Under the pieces are notes generated by a model. It ran no database searches and was not told where the DNA came from. It was given only the letters and a program-made list of their open reading frames with translations. From Sphingopyxis terrae subsp. terrae NBRC 15098 (GTDB lineage: Bacteria > Pseudomonadota > Alphaproteobacteria > Sphingomonadales > Sphingomonadaceae), in contig NZ_BCZQ01000008.1 in NCBI RefSeq assembly GCF_001598815.1, positions 124,001 to 188,000 on the forward strand: DNA of 64,000 bases, written 5' to 3'. Each line of letters starts with the position of its first letter. Positions within the stretch are counted from its first letter, which is position 1. Shown piece after piece: positions 52,266 through 61,767 of the stretch. Position numbers and translations under genes: made by a program.

Positions 52266-52916
52266 ATGCAGATGTCCGGTGCGCATATCCATCTCGTGCT
52301 TCCCGACGCCACCGAGCGCGCCGCCTGTTTCCGCGCGCTTGCCGATGGCCGCCATATTGTCCGCAGCTTTGCGAACGGCGCCGACTGGCTCGACGCGGGG
52401 GCGGCGGACGATTGCGCCGTGCTGCTTTTCCACTGGGCCCAGCCCGGCGCGGTCGATGGCAGCGCAATGCTCGCGGCAATCGCACAGTCGCCCGATATCG
52501 CCTGCTTCGTCGCCGCGAGTCGGCTGAGCGTCGGCGAAAGCCGCGCCATACTGCGCGGCGGCGCGACCGATCTGCTGCCCGCCCCGCTCGATCCGCGGCT
52601 CGTCCGGTCGGTGATCGGCGATGCGTTGACGGCTTGGGAGCGGCAGCGTGCAATGCACGCGGACCGGCGCGCCGCCGAGGCGCGCCTCGCCGCGCTGACC
52701 CCGCGCGAACGCGATATATTGGATGCCATAGCGGCGGGGCTCGGCAACAAGGCAATCGCGCGGCGGCTCGACGTCAGCCCGCGCACCGTCGAGGTGCACC
52801 GCGCCAATATCATGCGCCGGTCGGGCGCGGCGAGCGTCGCCGAGCTGCTGCGGCTGCGCTTCACCGTCGAATTCGCGCGGGGGCCGAGCGCCAATCCCGT
52901 CCATTTCGGAGCTTGA
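52266..52916 (+). CDS. FixJ/NarL-type regulator with a degenerate receiver domain
   Basis: The 216-residue protein has a receiver-like N-terminal domain and a LuxR HTH (LTPRERDILDAIAAGLGNKA, then IARRLDVSPRTVEVHRANIM). In the receiver, the acidic pair is replaced by Leu-Pro (HLVLPDA), the phosphoacceptor Asp by His (VLLFHWAQPG), the Thr by Ala and the Lys by Ala (LPAPLDP). It therefore cannot be phosphorylated in the usual way. It stands alone, after the kinase gene. An ATG two codons later is an alternative start. Confidence 0.85.
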   Translation: MQMSGAHIHLVLPDATERAACFRALADGRHIVRSFANGADWLDAGAADDCAVLLFHWAQPGAVDGSAMLAAIAQSPDIACFVAASRLSVGESRAILRGGATDLLPAPLDPRLVRSVIGDALTAWERQRAMHADRRAAEARLAALTPRERDILDAIAAGLGNKAIARRLDVSPRTVEVHRANIMRRSGAASVAELLRLRFTVEFARGPSANPVHFGA

Positions 52917-53128
52917 TGTCTGCCCGCCTCCGGCCAGCGCGATAGATTGGCCCCTATAAGAGAATCGAACGGTCCGTCGCCCCTGTGTTGGTCCCCAAGG
53001 GCGATCCGTTCGACCGCGCGTGCCATCCCCACCTGGCCGCGCATCCCAGCCGGGCCGGCGGAGGATGTTCCACTTCCGTCGGCCCCTTTGGCACCGGCCC
53101 CTTCGCCGGACCTCGACAGCCAGACGGG

Positions 53129-54178
53129 CTAGCCCGTGACGAGCGCGCGCTGTTCGGGGCGGCCCATCGACAGCAGGATCGGGTCCGCCGCCTGGCGCGC
53201 CATGAAGTCGGCCTTGCCAGCGATCCCCTGCCATTCGATACCGATCAACGCCTGCGCGATCGCACCGCCCAGCGTATCGCCGGGGCCGGGCAGGATGATC
53301 ACGTCGGGCGCATATTCCTTGACCGCAACCTGCACCGACAGCGCAAAATCATAGGGCGCAAGGATCTGATGCCCGAAGGTATAGTCCCAGATGCCCCAGG
53401 GATTGCTGGAAAAGCGCCGCCAGATATGACCGCGACCGTCGACCATCGGCAGGTTGGGCATGCCGAACAGCGCCGGGGGCAATTCGATCTTCGCCTTGTC
53501 CGAACTGCCGACCATCAGCGGCGTATGAAAGGGGCCATGTCCCGCCAGCCGCAGCGGATCGCGGCCCGGCGTCGGCGGCGCCTCGGCAAGCAAGGCGGCC
53601 AGCCCCTCTTCATTGCCCGCCAAGACAAGCATGCCGGCAAGGTCGATCGAAAGCGCGAGCGCATGACCCGGGCGCGCGGCGATGTCGGCGACGAGCCCCA
53701 GCAGGCTGGCGCGCAGCCCCGGCACCGGGCGCCAGTCTTCATCGACGATCTGCACCAATATCTGCCCGCCCGGCCCGTGCGTCTGGCTGTTGAGACCCAT
53801 CGCATTGGCGATGCGAAAACCATCCTCGACCGACACTGCGCCTCCAAGCGCGAGCGCGCTGTACCAGCCCATCGAATTGCCCGCGACCGCGACGATGTCA
53901 TATCGGGCGCGGTCGATGCTGAGCCAGTCGAGCAGGGTCGCGGTGTAGATCAGCGGGGCCGCGACATCGCCGCGCATGTGCGTCGCGACGCTGAAGCGAT
54001 CGGCGCCGTCGAGTTCGCTGACCGTCGGCTGGTCCCGCTCGCGGCGCCTGGCGTCGAACCCGGCGATGATATCGCCGAAGCGCGCGCCGTGCAGCCGCGC
54101 GATGCTGCCAAGCTCGCCCTTGCCATAGGTGCCGCGGCCGGGGGCGACGACAAGCGCGGTCTTCTTCGCCGCCGTCAT
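53129..54178 (-). CDS. FabD-like acyltransferase lacking the malonyl-binding arginine
   Basis: The 349-residue protein has the acyl-CoA:ACP transacylase fold. The nucleophile is Ser102 in GNSMGWYSALALGG (compare GHSLGEYSA in E. coli FabD) and the catalytic His218 is in GPFHTPLM. Ungapped alignment around the nucleophile places Met127 where FabD has Arg117, the residue that binds the malonyl carboxylate. That suggests an uncarboxylated acyl substrate. It overlaps the E1 gene by 4 bases (ATGA), a two-gene operon. Start at 54178. Confidence 0.82.
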   Translation of the reverse strand: MTAAKKTALVVAPGRGTYGKGELGSIARLHGARFGDIIAGFDARRRERDQPTVSELDGADRFSVATHMRGDVAAPLIYTATLLDWLSIDRARYDIVAVAGNSMGWYSALALGGAVSVEDGFRIANAMGLNSQTHGPGGQILVQIVDEDWRPVPGLRASLLGLVADIAARPGHALALSIDLAGMLVLAGNEEGLAALLAEAPPTPGRDPLRLAGHGPFHTPLMVGSSDKAKIELPPALFGMPNLPMVDGRGHIWRRFSSNPWGIWDYTFGHQILAPYDFALSVQVAVKEYAPDVIILPGPGDTLGGAIAQALIGIEWQGIAGKADFMARQAADPILLSMGRPEQRALVTG

Positions 54179-56376
54179 GCCAGCAGCTCCTTCGCGGCGG
54201 CGTAGATCGAATCGCGGCTTGGCAGCGTCACCGTCGCCGCCTTGCCCAGCGGGATGAAGCTGTCCTCGGCGGCGATGCGCGCCAGCTTCTTCTCCGGCGT
54301 GCGTTCGGTAAACAGCGCCATCAGCGCCTCGCTTTGCGAACCGGTGATGCGGCATTCGTCGACGATCAGGACGCGTTTCGCCTCGCCGACCGCGGCAATG
54401 AGCTTGTCGGCATCGACGGGACCGAGCCAGCGCAGGTCGATTACGCGCGCCTTGACGCCGTCGGCGGCGAGCAGCTTTTCGGCCTGCCGCGAGAGATAAG
54501 TGCCGTTGCCATAGGTCACGATCGCCAGATCGGTTCCGTCGCCATGCACGCCGACATCGCCCAGCCGGATCGGCGTCCCTTCGCCGGGCGCTTCATAGGC
54601 GCTCGTCCACAGGCCATCGCCCTCTTCGTGCAGGTCGCGCGTCATATAGAGCGCGATCGGTTCGACGAAGACCACGACGCGCTGCTCCTCGCGCGCCAGC
54701 CGCACGCATTCGCGCAGCATCTGCACGGCGTCGCGTCCGTTCGATGGCACCGCCAGGATTACCCCGGGAATGTCGCGGAACACCGCCAGGCTGTTGTCAT
54801 TGTGGAAATGGCCGCCGAACCCCTTCTGATAGCCGAGCCCGGCGATCCGGATCACCATCGGGTTGGTATATTGGCCGTTCGAAAAGAAGCTCAGGGTAGC
54901 CGCCTCGCCGCGGATCTGATCCTCGGCATTGTGGACATAGGCGAGGAACTGGATTTCGGGCATCGGCACGAAGCCGTTGTGCGCCATGCCGATCGCGAGG
55001 CCGAGGATCGCCTGTTCGTCGAGCAGCGTGTTGATCACGCGCGCCGAACCGAAGCGCTGATGCAGCTTGGCGGTTACATTGTAGACGCCGCCCTTCGGCC
55101 CGACATCCTCACCCGCGACGACGATTTCGGGATAGGCGAGCATCAGGTCGGCGAGCGCCCAGGAGAGCAGCCGCGCCATATGCATCGGCTTGTCCATCTG
55201 GTTCGCGTCGCCGGCGAACATCGCGGTACGCTCGTCGGTCGAGGGGCGATTGGCCGGCGGGCGGTCGATCTTCGGCGGAACCAGGCTCTCCATTACTGCC
55301 GCGGCGGTGGTCAGCTTGGGGCGGTGGATCGCGGCTTCGGCCTGCCGCGCCAGCGTTGCGCCGATCTCTTCATAAGCATCGGCGACTTCGGCGGCGGACA
55401 TCCATCCCTGTTCGACCATCAGCGCCGCCCCCGCGAGCAGCGGATCGCGCGCCTCGTCGGCTTCGATCAGCGCCTTGGGCAGATAGGCACCCTGCACGTC
55501 CGACCCGGCATGTCCGTAGAGCCGCACCGTTCCCATATGGAGAAACACCGGCTTGCGCGTGCGGCGCGCGAAGTCGGCGGCCTCTTTTGCGCCCGCGTAG
55601 GCCGCGACAAGGTCGGTGCCGTCGCACTGGATATAATGCAGCCCGGCGCGGTGGCGGAACTGCGCCTCGATCCACCCCGTCGGAGTGCGCGTCGAGATGC
55701 CGATGCCATTGTCTTCGCACAGGAAGATCAGCGGCAACGGCGTGCCCTGAAAGGCCGACCAGCCCGCGGTGTTGAACGCGCCCTGCGCGGTCGAATGATT
55801 GGCCGAGGCATCGCCGAAACTCGCCAGCACCACCGCGTCTTCAGGCAGCGGGAGGCCGCACATGCCCAGTCGCCGCGCGATACCGATCGAAAAGGCGGCA
55901 CCCACGGCCTTGGGCAGATGCGACGCGATCGTCGATGTCTGCGGCGGGATCGCGAGCGGCTTCGACCCGATGACCTTGTGCCGCCCGCCCGAAATCGGAT
56001 CCTCGGCCGAAGCGGCGAAGCTCAGCAGCATGTCCCAGTCGGGGGTCTGCCCGGGGAGCTGGCGCGCGCGGTGAAGCTGAAAGGCGTTCGAGCGATAGTG
56101 GAGGAACGCCATGTCGGTGACGCGCAACGCCGCCGCGACCGCGGCATTGCCCTCGTGCCCCGACGATCCGATGGTATAAAAGCCCTCGCCGCGTGCCTGC
56201 AGCGTCCGCGACAGCCGGTCCATCTGGCGACTGGTGAGCTGCGACAGGAAAATGTCGGTGGCATCCGACCACGTCAGCCCGGCACGCGCGGGATCGGGCG
56301 CATCGGCGCGGCGCGCGAGCGTTCCGTTCGCCAGCGCGCCGAGAAATTTTTCATGTACCGCCTGTGCCGCGTCCAC
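54175..56376 (-). CDS. 2-oxoacid dehydrogenase E1 component, fused alpha and beta subunits
   Basis: This thiamine-diphosphate enzyme decarboxylates a 2-oxo acid (branched-chain type likely). The 733-residue protein joins an E1-alpha domain (residues 1-360; GDASANHSTAQGAFNTA, then FLCEDNGIGIS) to an E1-beta domain (about 400-733; VVAGEDVGPKGGVYNV, LLDEQAILGLAIGMA, VVFVEPIALY). GTG at 56376 with AGGAGG is chosen over an ATG 41 codons upstream because the latter runs into the divergent promoter. E2 and E3 genes are not in the window. The partner gene encodes a FabD-like protein. Confidence 0.92.
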   Translation of the reverse strand: MDAAQAVHEKFLGALANGTLARRADAPDPARAGLTWSDATDIFLSQLTSRQMDRLSRTLQARGEGFYTIGSSGHEGNAAVAAALRVTDMAFLHYRSNAFQLHRARQLPGQTPDWDMLLSFAASAEDPISGGRHKVIGSKPLAIPPQTSTIASHLPKAVGAAFSIGIARRLGMCGLPLPEDAVVLASFGDASANHSTAQGAFNTAGWSAFQGTPLPLIFLCEDNGIGISTRTPTGWIEAQFRHRAGLHYIQCDGTDLVAAYAGAKEAADFARRTRKPVFLHMGTVRLYGHAGSDVQGAYLPKALIEADEARDPLLAGAALMVEQGWMSAAEVADAYEEIGATLARQAEAAIHRPKLTTAAAVMESLVPPKIDRPPANRPSTDERTAMFAGDANQMDKPMHMARLLSWALADLMLAYPEIVVAGEDVGPKGGVYNVTAKLHQRFGSARVINTLLDEQAILGLAIGMAHNGFVPMPEIQFLAYVHNAEDQIRGEAATLSFFSNGQYTNPMVIRIAGLGYQKGFGGHFHNDNSLAVFRDIPGVILAVPSNGRDAVQMLRECVRLAREEQRVVVFVEPIALYMTRDLHEEGDGLWTSAYEAPGEGTPIRLGDVGVHGDGTDLAIVTYGNGTYLSRQAEKLLAADGVKARVIDLRWLGPVDADKLIAAVGEAKRVLIVDECRITGSQSEALMALFTERTPEKKLARIAAEDSFIPLGKAATVTLPSRDSIYAAAKELLA

Positions 56377-56540
56377 GCTGTCCTCCTGCCGGTGTTCCGG
56401 TTGCCGGTGCAACCATTTGCCGCCGTCTCGCGCAGCTAGAACGGGGGCTGCGGGCGTGCAAGCATCCTCTTGCGTCGGTGCTGCGCCTCGCGCTACCACC
56501 GCATGGCGATGGTGCAGCGGGGCGAGGCCATAATTTCAAT

Positions 56541-57236
56541 ATGATGTCGATCTGGATCGCCCAGGCGTCGGCCGCCGCCGCCGCACCCGATCAGGGCTGG
56601 CTGCTCGATCCCGAACTCGTCGATCCGGCTTTTGGTCAGACGGTTGCCCGCGGCGATATCCAGACGGCCTTTCCCGCGCCGCCGCCGCCACCCGACGTTC
56701 CCGACTGGCTGAAATCGCTGTTCGAAGCGATCGGCCGCTTCTTCGAATGGAGCGCGCCGGCGCTGAAGCCGATGCTGTGGGGCGGCGCAATCTTGCTCGT
56801 CCTGCTGATCCTCTATTTCACCGTCCCCGCCTTTGCGCGCTGGGTCAATGCGTTGCCCTTCCTGCGCAAGACCGGAGCGGGCGCGGAGGTAGAGGAGGCG
56901 GGCGCGGTCGAAGCGGGTGCGGCGCGCGCGCTGCTGGCCGAAGCCGACGCGCTCGCCGCCGAGGGGCGCTTTGCCGAGGCGGTTCATCTGCTGCTCTATC
57001 GCAGCGTCGAGGATATCAGCGCGCGGCGGCCGGGGCTGGTGCGGCCGGCGATGACGTCGCGCGAGCTGGCGGAGGCGCAGGATTTGCCGAGGGTGGCGCG
57101 CAAGGCATTCAGCCGCATCGCGCGCTCGGTCGAAATCAGCCTGTTCGGCGGCCGCTCGATCGACGCGGCGGCGTGGGACGCGTGCCGCGGCGCCTATTCG
57201 GAGCTGACGGTACCGAAGAATTGGGCGCGGGCATGA
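56541..57236 (+). CDS. DUF4129 domain membrane protein
   Basis: The 231-residue protein has a membrane segment near residues 75-95. A cytoplasmic DUF4129 domain follows (ALAAEGRFAEAVHLLLYRSV, then SREL and FSRIARSVEISLFGGR). The family is usually linked to transglutaminase-like, MoxR and DUF58 genes. It opens a tightly packed six-gene operon and overlaps the next gene by 4 bases. The next codon (56544) is also ATG. Confidence 0.85.
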   Translation: MMSIWIAQASAAAAAPDQGWLLDPELVDPAFGQTVARGDIQTAFPAPPPPPDVPDWLKSLFEAIGRFFEWSAPALKPMLWGGAILLVLLILYFTVPAFARWVNALPFLRKTGAGAEVEEAGAVEAGAARALLAEADALAAEGRFAEAVHLLLYRSVEDISARRPGLVRPAMTSRELAEAQDLPRVARKAFSRIARSVEISLFGGRSIDAAAWDACRGAYSELTVPKNWARA

Positions 57237-58468
57237 CGGGGCGCAGCGATCGCGACAATCCCTTCGACCCGCGGCTGATCGCGGCGGTGGTCGCCGTGGG
57301 TGTCGTCGCCTTCATCGCGCTGTGGGCGCTGGTTGCGCTTGGCCCGCAGCTGTCGAGCGGCAATGACGGCGGCGGTCACGCGCTGTCGAAGGCGGCGCCG
57401 GGCTTTGCGGGGATCGTCGACCTCGCCGAACGCGCCCGCGCCGATGTCGAGCTGCGCCGCAGCGTCGAGACGGCGACCTATGAGGACGACAAGCCGTTGC
57501 TCGTCCTGACCCCCGCAGCCGACACCAATGCCGAAGATGTGGCCGATATGCTGGCAAAACAGGGCAATGGTCCGGTTCTGCTCGTTCTGCCCAAGTGGCG
57601 GACGATGCCCGGCACCGGCGAGGGCCATAAACCCGGCTGGGTCGGCTTCGGCGTGCCGCTGCCCGCGCCCACCCGCCTGTTACCGCAAAACTATTTCGGG
57701 ACGGTCGAGATCGCGATGCCGCAGGCGAAGGCGCAGACCGTCACTGCCGATGTCGCGCGGCGCCGCTTTGCCGTACCGCTGCCGGCCGGTGCCCAGACGG
57801 TCAGCGGCGCCGGTCTGGAGACGCTGATCCCCGGCGCGAACGGCGGCGCGGTGCTGGCGCGGACGACCAACCGCGAATTCTATGTTCTCGCCGAGCCCGA
57901 CCTCCTCAACAATCTGGCCTTTGCGTCGCGCGACAAGGCGCATGCCGCCGCCATGCTGATCGACGCGGTCGGCGAGGATGCGGAAGCGGCGGGGCTCGCC
58001 TTCGACCTGACGCTCAACGGTTTCGGCGGCGGTCGGTCGCTGCTGCGCTTCGCCTTCGTGCCGCCCTTCATCGGGATCACATTGTGCCTGATCGCCGCGG
58101 GCCTGCTCGCGCTGTGGCAGGCGTGGGCGCGCTTCGGTCCCGCGCTGCGTCCGGCGCGCGCAATTCCGATTTCCAAACAGGCGCTGATCGCCAACAGCGC
58201 CGACCTGATCCGGCAGGCGCGCCGCGAACTCGACGGTGCCGATGCCTATGTGCGCAGCCAGCGCGGCGCAATCGCACGCCGGTTGCACGCCCCCGGCGGT
58301 CTGAGCGCCGAGGAAACCGACGCGTGGATCGACCGCCATCTGAAGGCGGATAGCGCCTCCTTCGCCACTCTCGCGCGCCGCCTCCCGCTGGCGCGCAACA
58401 CCCATGAATTTCTGGCAGACGCGCAGGCGCTGCACGACATCAGGAAGGAATTATTGCGTGACGGCTGA
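57233..58468 (+). CDS. DUF4350 domain membrane protein
   Basis: The 411-residue protein has membrane segments near residues 18-38 and 277-300 around a periplasmic domain (KPLLVLTPAADTNAEDVADM). A C-terminal helical cytoplasmic region follows (SKQALIANSADLIRQARREL). This layout matches DUF4350 proteins that partner MoxR ATPases. The function is not known. It overlaps its neighbours at both ends. Confidence 0.82.
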   Translation: MTGRSDRDNPFDPRLIAAVVAVGVVAFIALWALVALGPQLSSGNDGGGHALSKAAPGFAGIVDLAERARADVELRRSVETATYEDDKPLLVLTPAADTNAEDVADMLAKQGNGPVLLVLPKWRTMPGTGEGHKPGWVGFGVPLPAPTRLLPQNYFGTVEIAMPQAKAQTVTADVARRRFAVPLPAGAQTVSGAGLETLIPGANGGAVLARTTNREFYVLAEPDLLNNLAFASRDKAHAAAMLIDAVGEDAEAAGLAFDLTLNGFGGGRSLLRFAFVPPFIGITLCLIAAGLLALWQAWARFGPALRPARAIPISKQALIANSADLIRQARRELDGADAYVRSQRGAIARRLHAPGGLSAEETDAWIDRHLKADSASFATLARRLPLARNTHEFLADAQALHDIRKELLRDG

Positions 58469-59423
58469 CACTATCGAGGGCGTTCAGGCGCTCGGGGCGG
58501 CGATCGAGGGCGAAGTCGCCAAGGTCGTGTTCGGGCAGCAGGATCTGACCCGCATGGTCACGATCGCGCTGCTCGCTGGTGGTCATGTGCTGCTCGAAGG
58601 CCCGCCGGGAACCGCCAAGACGCTGCTCGCGCAGGCTTTCGCTCGCGCCGTCGGGCTCGATTTCGGGCGAATCCAGTTCACCCCCGACCTGATGCCCGGC
58701 GACATATTGGGATCGAACCTGTTCAACTTCCAGACGTCGAGCTTCACCCTGACCAAGGGGCCGATCTTCACCGAGCTGCTGCTTGCCGACGAAATCAACC
58801 GCACCCCGCCCAAGACGCAGGCGGCGCTGCTTGAAGCGATGCAGGAACGGCGCGTGACGATCAACGGCGAGCCGCATCCGATGAGCCCGCGCTTCACCGT
58901 GCTGGCGACGCAAAATCCGATCGAGCAGCAGGGGGTCTATCCGCTGCCCGAGGCGCAGCTCGACCGCTTCCTGTTCAAGCTGGTCGTCGATTATCCCGAC
59001 GCCGACGAGGAGCGGCGCATCGTGGCCGAACATGGCGGGCGCTTCAAAAGCCCCGTGGTCGCCGATTTCGGCGTCGGGCAGGTTGCCGACGCCGCGACGA
59101 TCGGCACCGCGATCGACACGATCGCGACCGTCCGCCTGGCCGACGAGATCGTCGACTATATCGTCCGGCTGGTGCGCGCGACCCGCGAAAGTGCCGACCT
59201 CGAATGCGGCGCGAGTCCGCGCGCGGCGAGCCTGCTTGCCCGCGCCGCCTGCGCCGCCGCCGCGCTCGACGGCCGCGACTATGTGATCCCTGACGACGTG
59301 CAGCGACTCGCCGGCGGCGTATTGCGCCACCGCGTGATCCTGTCGGCCGCGGCGGAGATCGAGGGGCGCGGCGTCGAACAGGTCGTCGCTGCGCTGCTCG
59401 ACCGGGTGGACGTGCCGCGGTGA
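58458..59423 (+). CDS. MoxR-family AAA+ ATPase
   Basis: MoxR proteins are chaperone-like ATPases that assemble or activate VWA/DUF58 partners. The 321-residue protein has Walker A GPPGTAKT, Walker B LLADEINR, sensor 1 (ATQNPIEQQGVYPLPEAQLD) and the MoxR lid. The start is GTG at 58458 with AAGGAA upstream, inside the previous gene. It overlaps the DUF58 gene by 4 bases. Confidence 0.94.
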   Translation: MTADTIEGVQALGAAIEGEVAKVVFGQQDLTRMVTIALLAGGHVLLEGPPGTAKTLLAQAFARAVGLDFGRIQFTPDLMPGDILGSNLFNFQTSSFTLTKGPIFTELLLADEINRTPPKTQAALLEAMQERRVTINGEPHPMSPRFTVLATQNPIEQQGVYPLPEAQLDRFLFKLVVDYPDADEERRIVAEHGGRFKSPVVADFGVGQVADAATIGTAIDTIATVRLADEIVDYIVRLVRATRESADLECGASPRAASLLARAACAAAALDGRDYVIPDDVQRLAGGVLRHRVILSAAAEIEGRGVEQVVAALLDRVDVPR

Positions 59424-60742
59424 TCTACCCGACGCGGCGCGCGATCTATTTGCTGCTGCTCGGCGCCCCCGTGGCGCTGGCGCTCGGCCTGCTGCGCCCG
59501 GACCTTTGGCTCGTCGCGCTCGGCTGGATCGCGCTCGTCGCCCTGGGGCTGCTCCTCGATACGCTGACCGGCGCGGCGCCGCGCAAGCTCGCGCTCGACG
59601 CGCAGTTCCCCCTGCAGATCGGGGTCGGCGAGCCGTTCGAAATGATGCTTGCGGCGCGCGCGCCCGCCCTTCCGCGCCGCGCCGAGTTTGCGCTGTCGCT
59701 CGACGACCGGCTGGCGCCCGGTGGCCGCATCGCGGCGGCTTTCGATATGGTGGGCGAAGGCGAAGATGCGGCGCTCACCCATCGGCTTCCGCTTACCGCG
59801 TCGCGACGCGGGCAGGCAGCCGTGGATGCGCTGTGGGTGCGCTGGGCGGGACCGCTCGGCCTGGTCTGGAAACAGCGCCGCTTCGCGATCGACCGCGCGA
59901 TCAGCGTCGTGCCCAACATGCGCCTCGTTACCGACGAAGGCCGCCGCCTGTTCCAGCGCAACAGCTGGTTCGGGCTCCGCCAGCAGAAGCTGCGCGGCGA
60001 AGGCCATGAATATGAGGCGCTGGCAGAGTATCAGCCGGGCATGGATCGGCGCGCGATCGACTGGAATGCATCGGCGCGGCACGTCAAGCTGCTTGCCAAG
60101 GAATATCGGGTCGAGCGCGACAACCGCGTCGTGCTGGCAATCGACGCCGGTCGCACGATGGCCGAGCCCGTCGGCGCGATGCCGCGCGTCGACCGCGCGG
60201 TATCGGCGGCGCTGCTGCTGGCCTATGCAGGGCTGAAGCTCGGCGACCGGATCAGCCTCTTTTCCTTTGCCGCCAAGCCGATCGGCATGACCCCCGCCTA
60301 TATGCACACGCAGGATTTTCCCGCGCTGCAACGCGCGGCGAGCCGCATCGATTATGCGCCGGTCGAGAGCAATTTTACGCTCGCGCTGTCGACGCTCGGC
60401 GCCGAGCTCAACCGCCGGTCGCTGATCATCCTCTTCACCGAATTCACCGATGCGACGAGCGCCGACCTGATGATCCGTGCGGCGGGCCGGCTGGTCAAGA
60501 AGCACCGACTGCTGTTCGTCGTCATCAAGGATGAAGAGCTGGAGGACGAGGAACGACGCCGTCCCGAAAGCGGATCGGACGTCACGCGCGCCAATGTCGC
60601 CGCGGCGATGCTGCGCGATCGTCAGCTGGTCATCGCGCGGCTCCAGCGGCTCGGCGCCGACGTCATCGAAGTCCCCGCCGATGCGATGGGCGCGCATGTC
60701 GTCGAAGCCTATCTGGGCATCAAGCGGCAGGGGAGCCTGTGA
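59420..60742 (+). CDS. DUF58 family protein, VWA-like MoxR partner
   Basis: The 440-residue protein has two N-terminal membrane segments (residues 9-50), an Ig-like part and the DUF58 signature (GMDRRAIDWNASARHVKLLA, then KEY). It ends in a VWA-like region whose metal site begins LAIDAGRTM; the Ser of the classic DxSxS is replaced. It starts with GTG overlapping the MoxR stop and lies ahead of the SpoIIM gene. Confidence 0.91.
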   Translation: MIYPTRRAIYLLLLGAPVALALGLLRPDLWLVALGWIALVALGLLLDTLTGAAPRKLALDAQFPLQIGVGEPFEMMLAARAPALPRRAEFALSLDDRLAPGGRIAAAFDMVGEGEDAALTHRLPLTASRRGQAAVDALWVRWAGPLGLVWKQRRFAIDRAISVVPNMRLVTDEGRRLFQRNSWFGLRQQKLRGEGHEYEALAEYQPGMDRRAIDWNASARHVKLLAKEYRVERDNRVVLAIDAGRTMAEPVGAMPRVDRAVSAALLLAYAGLKLGDRISLFSFAAKPIGMTPAYMHTQDFPALQRAASRIDYAPVESNFTLALSTLGAELNRRSLIILFTEFTDATSADLMIRAAGRLVKKHRLLFVVIKDEELEDEERRRPESGSDVTRANVAAAMLRDRQLVIARLQRLGADVIEVPADAMGAHVVEAYLGIKRQGSL

Positions 60743-61767
60743 TGGAAACCGCGCGCCCGGCCGACGCCCCCGGCTTTTCGACCAGTCGTTTTCGCGCCGA
60801 GCGCGAGGCTGACTGGATCGCCTTCGACACGCTGCTCGGACGTCTCGAGACGCGCAGCGCCAAGGCGCTGTCGAGCGACGAACTGCTGCAGCTCCCGATC
60901 CTCTATCGCGCGACGCTGTCGTCGTTATCGATCGCGCGCGCGACGATGCTCGACAAGGCCCTGCTCGACCACCTCGAAGGGTTGGCGATGCGCGGCTATT
61001 TCCTGATTTACGGCGTCCGCGAAACGCGGCTCAGCCGCCTGCGCCGCTTCTTCCTTTACGACTGGCCGGCGGCGGTGCGCGCGGTGTGGAAGGAAACGCT
61101 GATCATCGCGCTGATCATCACGCTCGGCGCGCTGACAAGCTGGTCGCTCGTCGCGCATAATCCCGAATGGTATTATAATTTTGTCCCCGAAGAGATGGCC
61201 GGCGGGCGCGACCCGCGCGCGACAGTGGAGTTTCTGCGCTCGACGCTCGGGCACGGCAAGGCGGGGGGCGAGGATCAGGGCGCGCTGCACGTCTTTGCGA
61301 CCTTCCTGTTTACCCACAACAGCCGCGTTTCGATCATGTCCTTCGCGCTCGGCTTTGCCTTCGGCGTTCCGACGATGATGCTGGAATATTATCAGGGGAT
61401 CGGGCTGGGCGCGATGCTCGCGGTCTTCTCCGCCAAGGGGCTGGGCGTCGATTTCGGCGGCTGGCTGTTCATCCACGGCACGACCGAATTGTTCGCCGCC
61501 GCCCTGTCCGGAGCGGCGGGGCTGCGGATCGGCAGCGCGGTCGTCTTTCCCGGCGCCCGCTCGCGCCTCCAGGCCGCCGCCGAGGCAGGCCGCACCGCGG
61601 GCAAGGTGATGGTCGGCGTCATCCTGATGCTGCTCGCCGCCGGCTTGCTCGAAGGGTTCGGGCGCCAGCTCATCACCGATACCGTGATGCGCTATGCGAT
61701 CGGGTCGCTGATGCTCGCCTTCTGGCTTGCCTATTTCTACATTCCGCGCCGCGAGAATGTCGCTTGA
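60742..61767 (+). CDS. SpoIIM-family (DUF95) membrane protein
   Basis: The 341-residue protein has a cytoplasmic N-terminal domain and about five membrane segments from residue 110 on. The C-terminal half matches the stage II sporulation protein M family (HNSRVSIMSFALGFAFGVPT, then LFIHGTTELFAAALSGAAGL). In non-sporulating bacteria its role is unknown, but it recurs with RDD and MoxR genes. GTG at 60739 is an alternative start. Confidence 0.88.
   Translation: METARPADAPGFSTSRFRAEREADWIAFDTLLGRLETRSAKALSSDELLQLPILYRATLSSLSIARATMLDKALLDHLEGLAMRGYFLIYGVRETRLSRLRRFFLYDWPAAVRAVWKETLIIALIITLGALTSWSLVAHNPEWYYNFVPEEMAGGRDPRATVEFLRSTLGHGKAGGEDQGALHVFATFLFTHNSRVSIMSFALGFAFGVPTMMLEYYQGIGLGAMLAVFSAKGLGVDFGGWLFIHGTTELFAAALSGAAGLRIGSAVVFPGARSRLQAAAEAGRTAGKVMVGVILMLLAAGLLEGFGRQLITDTVMRYAIGSLMLAFWLAYFYIPRRENVA

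Noticed and set aside
54334..56439. Plus-strand open frame of about 700 codons opposite the E1 gene
   Set aside because: The minus-strand frame has full thiamine-enzyme motifs; this one has none.
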